The notes below the pieces were generated by a model, which was not told the DNA's origin, made no database searches, and saw only the letters and a program-made list of their open reading frames with translations. A program made the position numbers and the translations under genes. Below are positions 60,292 through 64,000 of a stretch of DNA of 64,000 bases, piece after piece. The stretch is from Arcticibacter eurypsychrophilus. GTDB lineage: Bacteria; Bacteroidota; Bacteroidia; Sphingobacteriales; Sphingobacteriaceae. The stretch covers positions 62,001 through 126,000 of the forward strand of contig NZ_MDFN01000014.1 in the NCBI RefSeq assembly GCF_001730525.1, in the 5' to 3' direction. How positions within the stretch are numbered: position 1 is the first letter of the stretch; each line of letters begins with the position of its first letter.

Positions 60292-61509
60292 ATGAAAAGA
60301 ACATCATTATTGTCTCTATGTGTGATCCTGCTATTTACATATTGCAAAAAGGAGTCTGGTGGAAACGAAGAAAACACTAAAGACACTACTGTTGTCGTAA
60401 CGATTCCTGAAATGTCAGAAGTCAAAAGCTGGTTAACCGATAAAAGTGCTACCGATGAAACAGCGTCACTTTTCTATCAGCTTAAGGTCAGCGCCAAAAC
60501 TAAAGCGCTTTTCGGCCATCAGGATGACACCAAACGCGGAGTGGATAATGCAACTACCCAATGGGCTAATGAACAACAATTTATAGGTGTTACCAATACG
60601 AAATCTGATGTTAAAGCAGTTATCGGAGTCTATCCAGCAGTTTATGGCCACGACTTTTTACACATTGCGAATTTCGCAAATGGCGCCTGGTACGACTATG
60701 AAGGTGCTATTGCCAAACAGCTGACCATAGAAGCCTATAACCGCGGTGGCGTAAATACATACGCCTGGCATTATGCTAACCCTGTTTCTAAAGCAAGTTT
60801 CTATTGGGCCGATTCCCCTGTGGAAGCAGTAAGCAAAATCCTTCCCGGAGGCAGTGACAATGCCACATTTAATGCCTCATTAAAAGAAGTAGCAGATTAT
60901 GCAAAAACACTCATTGGTGCTGATGGTAAACTGATCCCGATCATATTCAGACCCTTTCATGAAATGGATGGAAATTGGTTCTGGTGGGGTGCCGGACATT
61001 GTACCCCTGAACAGTATAAAGCGCTTTATCAGTATACCGTAACGTATCTGAGGGACCAACTTAAGGTGCATAACTTTTTATACGCCTGGTCTCCTGATCG
61101 AAACTTTACAACCGAATCCGGTTATCTGACTTATTATCCTGGGGATGCATATGTAGACTTAGTTGGATGTGATAATTATGAAGATATGAAGACGGGTGTA
61201 GCAGTAAGTGTAGCCGCCCAGAAACTTAAAATAGTATCTGATTATGCCATTAGAAAGAATAAACTGGCAGCACTCACCGAAACCGGACAGATAAATCTGA
61301 CCCAATCTGACTGGTATACCGAGAAATTACTCAAAGTGCTCATATCCTCCAAAATTGAGATTGCCTATGCACTGGTTTGGGCAAACACGAAAGATGCTTA
61401 TTGGACTCCCTATGTTGGTCATGCTGCTGCAGCCGATTTTATAAAATTTAAAAACAATTCTTACTTGATATTTGGTGATAAAATCCCAGGTCTGTATAAA
61501 TTAAAATAA
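60292..61509 (+). CDS. GH26 endo-beta-1,4-mannanase, predicted surface lipoprotein
   Basis: The 405-residue protein starts at the ATG at 60292, which opens a lipoprotein-like signal (SLCVILLFTYCKKES); the preceding in-frame TTG would add 17 polar residues. The GH26 barrel has the acid/base E224 in FRPFHEMDGNWFWWG and the nucleophile E330 in ALTETGQ, with YAWHYANP and YAWSPD as substrate-site segments. These are clear mannanase signatures. As a lipoprotein it may be the surface endo-enzyme that starts mannan breakdown. Its stop directly abuts the GH27 start. Confidence 0.92.
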   Translation: MKRTSLLSLCVILLFTYCKKESGGNEENTKDTTVVVTIPEMSEVKSWLTDKSATDETASLFYQLKVSAKTKALFGHQDDTKRGVDNATTQWANEQQFIGVTNTKSDVKAVIGVYPAVYGHDFLHIANFANGAWYDYEGAIAKQLTIEAYNRGGVNTYAWHYANPVSKASFYWADSPVEAVSKILPGGSDNATFNASLKEVADYAKTLIGADGKLIPIIFRPFHEMDGNWFWWGAGHCTPEQYKALYQYTVTYLRDQLKVHNFLYAWSPDRNFTTESGYLTYYPGDAYVDLVGCDNYEDMKTGVAVSVAAQKLKIVSDYAIRKNKLAALTETGQINLTQSDWYTEKLLKVLISSKIEIAYALVWANTKDAYWTPYVGHAAAADFIKFKNNSYLIFGDKIPGLYKLK

Positions 61510-62754
61510 ATGAAAAGCATAACCAAGCACCTTTTATCTATCTGCGCATCTATTCTCTTTGTATCTCAAGCAATGGGACAAGGAAATAACTATAATCAGG
61601 ATTATACTAAATACGACGGCTTAGCGCTTACTCCTCCGATGGGTTGGAACAGCTGGAATAAATTCGCCTGCAACATTGACGAAAAGCTAATTAAAGAAAT
61701 AGCGGATGATTTCGTTAAATCCGGAATGAAGGATGCCGGTTACACCTATATTAATCTGGACGATTGCTGGCATGGAGATCGGGATAGTTTAGGTTTCATC
61801 CATCCTGACCCTAAACGTTTTCCTTCCGGAATGAAAGCCTTAGCTGATTATGTACATTCCAAAGGACTTAAAATAGGAGTATATTCTGATGCTGGTTCAC
61901 AAACATGTGGCGGACGCCCAGGAAGCAGGGGGTATGAATTTCAGGATGCGATGATGTATGCAAAATGGGGTGTTGATTATCTGAAATACGACTGGTGTAA
62001 CACAGATGGCTTAAAGGCAGAAGGTGCTTATAAAACCATTACTGCTGCACTAAAAAAAGCCGGACGGCCTATCGTGTTAAGTATTTGTGAGTGGGGTAAC
62101 GATAAACCATGGATTTGGGGACCTAAGGTAGGTCATTTATGGCGCACTACCGGGGATATCTACAATTGCTTTGATTGCGTTGAAGATCATGGAACATGGA
62201 AATCATTAGGCGTGATGCAGATCCTGGACAAACAAGCAGGACTACGTCAATATGCCGGTCCCGGTCATTGGAATGATCCCGACATGCTCGAAGTTGGAAA
62301 TGGAATGGCTGTTAACGAAGACAGGGCGCATTTTGCCATGTGGGCCATGATCGCCGCACCTCTTATCGCGGGTAATGACCTCCGTTCTATGTCGCAGCAA
62401 ACCATTGATATCCTGACCAATAAAGATGTAATCGCTGTTAATCAGGATTCTCTGGGTATTCAAGGGTATCAGTATAGTGTTAAAGATAAATTGGAAACCT
62501 GGTTTAAACCCTTAATGAATGGAGAATGGGCCGTATGCTTTTTAAATAGGAACAGTAATCCGCAGACAATTAACTTCGACTGGAACCAGCAAGGTTTAAC
62601 CGATACATTATCTAAAAGAACCATTGATGTTAAAGCCGGCGATTATAACATGCGTAACCTTTGGACTAAAAAGAATGCAGGAAATACAAAGAAATCCTTA
62701 AAAGCAATCGTTCCTGCGCATGATGTACTGATGTTTAGATTAACCCGTAAATAA
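61510..62754 (+). CDS. GH27 alpha-galactosidase
   Basis: The 414-residue enzyme has a signal peptide (cut near SQAMGQ) and the GH27 barrel: LTPPMGWNSWNKFACNIDE, TYINLDDCWHG, nucleophile D161 in YLKYDWCN, and the acid/base Asp in GHWNDPDMLEVGN (D256/D258). A C-terminal beta-domain follows. It removes alpha-1,6-linked galactose side groups from galactomannan fragments, which is what points to galactomannan as a substrate of the locus. It starts immediately after the GH26 stop, so translation is coupled. Confidence 0.94.
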   Translation: MKSITKHLLSICASILFVSQAMGQGNNYNQDYTKYDGLALTPPMGWNSWNKFACNIDEKLIKEIADDFVKSGMKDAGYTYINLDDCWHGDRDSLGFIHPDPKRFPSGMKALADYVHSKGLKIGVYSDAGSQTCGGRPGSRGYEFQDAMMYAKWGVDYLKYDWCNTDGLKAEGAYKTITAALKKAGRPIVLSICEWGNDKPWIWGPKVGHLWRTTGDIYNCFDCVEDHGTWKSLGVMQILDKQAGLRQYAGPGHWNDPDMLEVGNGMAVNEDRAHFAMWAMIAAPLIAGNDLRSMSQQTIDILTNKDVIAVNQDSLGIQGYQYSVKDKLETWFKPLMNGEWAVCFLNRNSNPQTINFDWNQQGLTDTLSKRTIDVKAGDYNMRNLWTKKNAGNTKKSLKAIVPAHDVLMFRLTRK

Positions 62755-62767
62755 TAAAATAAGATGC

Positions 62768-62793
62768 AGCCGGGTTTATATAAAAATCCGGCT
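62768..62793. terminator. Possible hairpin between GH27 and the convergent AraC gene
   Basis: AGCCGG (62768-62773) pairs with CCGGCT (62788-62793), with further A/T pairing inside. The right arm lies within the last codons of the AraC gene. There is no strong T tract, so the call is weak. Confidence 0.35.
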
Positions 62794-63648
62794 CCCCGAA
62801 AAGCTTTCCCTAAATTCTTTAGGAGTACAGTTCTTTTTCTTCCTGAATAAACGGTTGAAGTTGGAAATGTTATTAAAGCCGCAGTTGAATGAAACCTCCG
62901 CAACAGAATGAGTCGTGTCGATAAGCATGCGGGATGCATGTCCCAAACGAATCTCATTCAACGTGTTGATATACGTGCTGCCTGTTCGCTTTTTAATAAA
63001 CCGGCTAAATGAAACCTCAGTCATATTCACCAGTTTAGCAATATCTTTTAGGCTAATCTGTTTGTTATAGTTGTTGTTCATATATTCAAATGATTTCTCA
63101 ATGCGGCGACTGTTGCTAGGTTGATGAAAATCATTGAATGTACTGTCTGAGAGTGTCCGCATATTGCGGGAAGTAGAAAGGTCGTGCAGAATACTGATTA
63201 ATTCCATCACAGAATCGAATCCATTCTTTTGGTTAAGAGAAAGTATTCGTGGGGAAATTGTCTTGATCGTTTCCTGAGAGAATAAAATTCCTTTCATGGA
63301 CCTTTCCAACATTTGCCTGATGATGCTGAGTTGATTTCTTCTCAGCAGTTTATCATCAAACAGATCATGGTGCCATTGAATAGTGACTTCAGTAATTTCT
63401 TCACTTTCGCAATGATGGGTAAACCAGGCGTGATTTAAATTGGAGCCTACAAGAACAAGTTCCATTTCGTCAATCGTTTCAATATGATCGCCCACAATTC
63501 GTTTTGCCCCCTTAGCGTTAAGGATCAGATTTAGTTCAAATTCTTCATGAAAATGAAGGGGAAAATTAAACTCCTTTTTTACCCTGGTGAAAATTGTAAA
63601 ACAGTCATTAGGCGTAAGAGGAGTTATTTCTTTAATGATACTATTCAT
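62776..63648 (-). CDS. AraC-family transcriptional regulator of the mannan locus
   Basis: The 290-residue protein starts at the ATG at 63648 (MNSIIKEITPLTPNDC). An N-terminal cupin-like sensor (PLHFHEEFELNLILNAKGAKRIVGDHI, about residues 30-110) is followed by a two-helix-turn-helix AraC domain at the C-terminus (ISLKDIAKLVNMTEVSFSRFIKKRTG and VAEVSFNCGFNNISNFNRLFRKKKNCTP). AraC proteins with cupin domains bind small sugars in the cytoplasm and activate catabolic genes. It lies tail to tail with GH27 and diverges from the symporter gene, so it probably controls both. It replaces the hybrid two-component sensor common in such loci. Confidence 0.92.
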   Translation of the reverse strand: MNSIIKEITPLTPNDCFTIFTRVKKEFNFPLHFHEEFELNLILNAKGAKRIVGDHIETIDEMELVLVGSNLNHAWFTHHCESEEITEVTIQWHHDLFDDKLLRRNQLSIIRQMLERSMKGILFSQETIKTISPRILSLNQKNGFDSVMELISILHDLSTSRNMRTLSDSTFNDFHQPSNSRRIEKSFEYMNNNYNKQISLKDIAKLVNMTEVSFSRFIKKRTGSTYINTLNEIRLGHASRMLIDTTHSVAEVSFNCGFNNISNFNRLFRKKKNCTPKEFRESFSGSRIFI

Positions 63649-63820
63649 AGAAAGGTTATAAAGGTTGATTTGTTGATAAAAGAGTATCAAGTACTAATAT
63701 AGTAAAATTTTCTTTTTATATACATACAGTTAATATATTAATCAGTTTTAATAAATAAAAAAAGGTAATAATTCATTTTCTTATGTTAAAAAAGTATTAA
63801 TTAAAGCGCAATGCACACCT

Positions 63821-63828
63821 TACATTTG
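63821..63828 (+). promoter_or_regulatory. Candidate -7 promoter element (TACATTTG) for the sugar symporter gene
   Basis: TACATTTG is a full match to TAnnTTTG, 44 bp before the symporter ATG at 63873. The roughly 170-bp stretch between it and the divergent AraC start is where an AraC activator would be expected to bind. I saw no clear direct repeat there. Confidence 0.5.
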
Positions 63829-63872
63829 AATCAACCCAATTGAAAGAATAAACCCAATGTCAATTTAAGGAA

Positions 63873-64000
63873 ATGAGTACAGAAAAAATAAAGTTTAAAG
63901 AAAAGGTAGGTTATGGATTAGGTGATGCTGCATCTTCCATGTTCTGGAAATTATTCAGTATGTACCTGCTTATTTTTTATACAGATATCTTCGGCATAAC
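63873..64000 (+). CDS. GPH-family (MFS) sugar:cation symporter, N-terminal fragment
   Basis: From the ATG at 63873 the frame gives 42 codons before the window ends: MSTEKIKFKEKVGYGLGDAA, then SSMFWKLFSMYLLIFYTDIFGI. The KVGYGLGDAAS start followed by an aromatic membrane helix is the hallmark of glycoside-pentoside-hexuronide:cation symporters such as MelB. In this setting it most likely carries mannobiose or similar disaccharides across the inner membrane. It is probably the first gene of a second transcript of the locus. Confidence 0.8.
   Translation, partial: MSTEKIKFKEKVGYGLGDAASSMFWKLFSMYLLIFYTDIFGI

Overview
The window is chromosomal DNA of a Bacteroidota bacterium, most likely Sphingobacteriaceae and Pedobacter-like; the genus is an inference. 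The support is two SusC/SusD pairs, DUF3857, DUF5687, DUF3127 and S1/P1-nuclease genes, lipoproteins with Bacteroidota-style export signals, few Shine-Dalgarno sequences, and at least a dozen upstream matches to the Bacteroidota -7 promoter element TAnnTTTG. The DNA is AT-rich. I see no rRNA, tRNA, insertion sequence, prophage or CRISPR array.

1-9,350: the edge of an exported protein diverges from an ECF sigma factor and an anti-sigma-like membrane protein that ends in a TonB-like domain. An M1 aminopeptidase meets a minus-strand group end to end: DUF47 protein, Pit phosphate transporter, PhoR-like kinase, HD hydrolase, alpha/beta hydrolase and polysaccharide deacetylase. 9,350-17,100: an orphan SusC/SusD pair faces a two-component system. 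17,200-22,800: a DUF3127 protein with an SSB-like tail, an rRNA methyltransferase, hisS, a striking 11-bp repeat palindrome, a divergent HxlR regulator/azoreductase pair around a perfect palindrome, and a decayed MNT nucleotidyltransferase.

23,000-44,100: paired DUF3857 proteins, an S1/P1 nuclease cluster with an unlisted 40-residue membrane protein, fumC, a serine hydrolase, a lone receiver protein, ybaB, glgC-glgA, polA, a small DNA-alkylation/tRNA-modification cluster (tag, AhpD-like, ATL, trmB), an unlisted 58-residue membrane protein, a YtxH/holin-like envelope cluster, and two response regulators, one of them NtrC-like. 44,200-49,700: a possible structured RNA, then glnS-rarA and an ABC exporter pair.

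50,599-64,000: a beta-mannan (galacto/glucomannan) utilisation locus: SusC, SusD, an IPT/TIG surface glycan-binding protein, GH5, GH3, GH26 and GH27, an AraC regulator on the opposite strand, and the start of a GPH-type sugar symporter. The inferred logic is surface cleavage by the lipoprotein GH26, capture and TonB-driven import by SusD/SusC, periplasmic trimming by GH27 (galactose), GH5 and GH3, and inner-membrane uptake by the symporter, controlled by the AraC protein. Enzymes that would finish catabolism (GH130, epimerase) are not in the window and may lie past the right edge.
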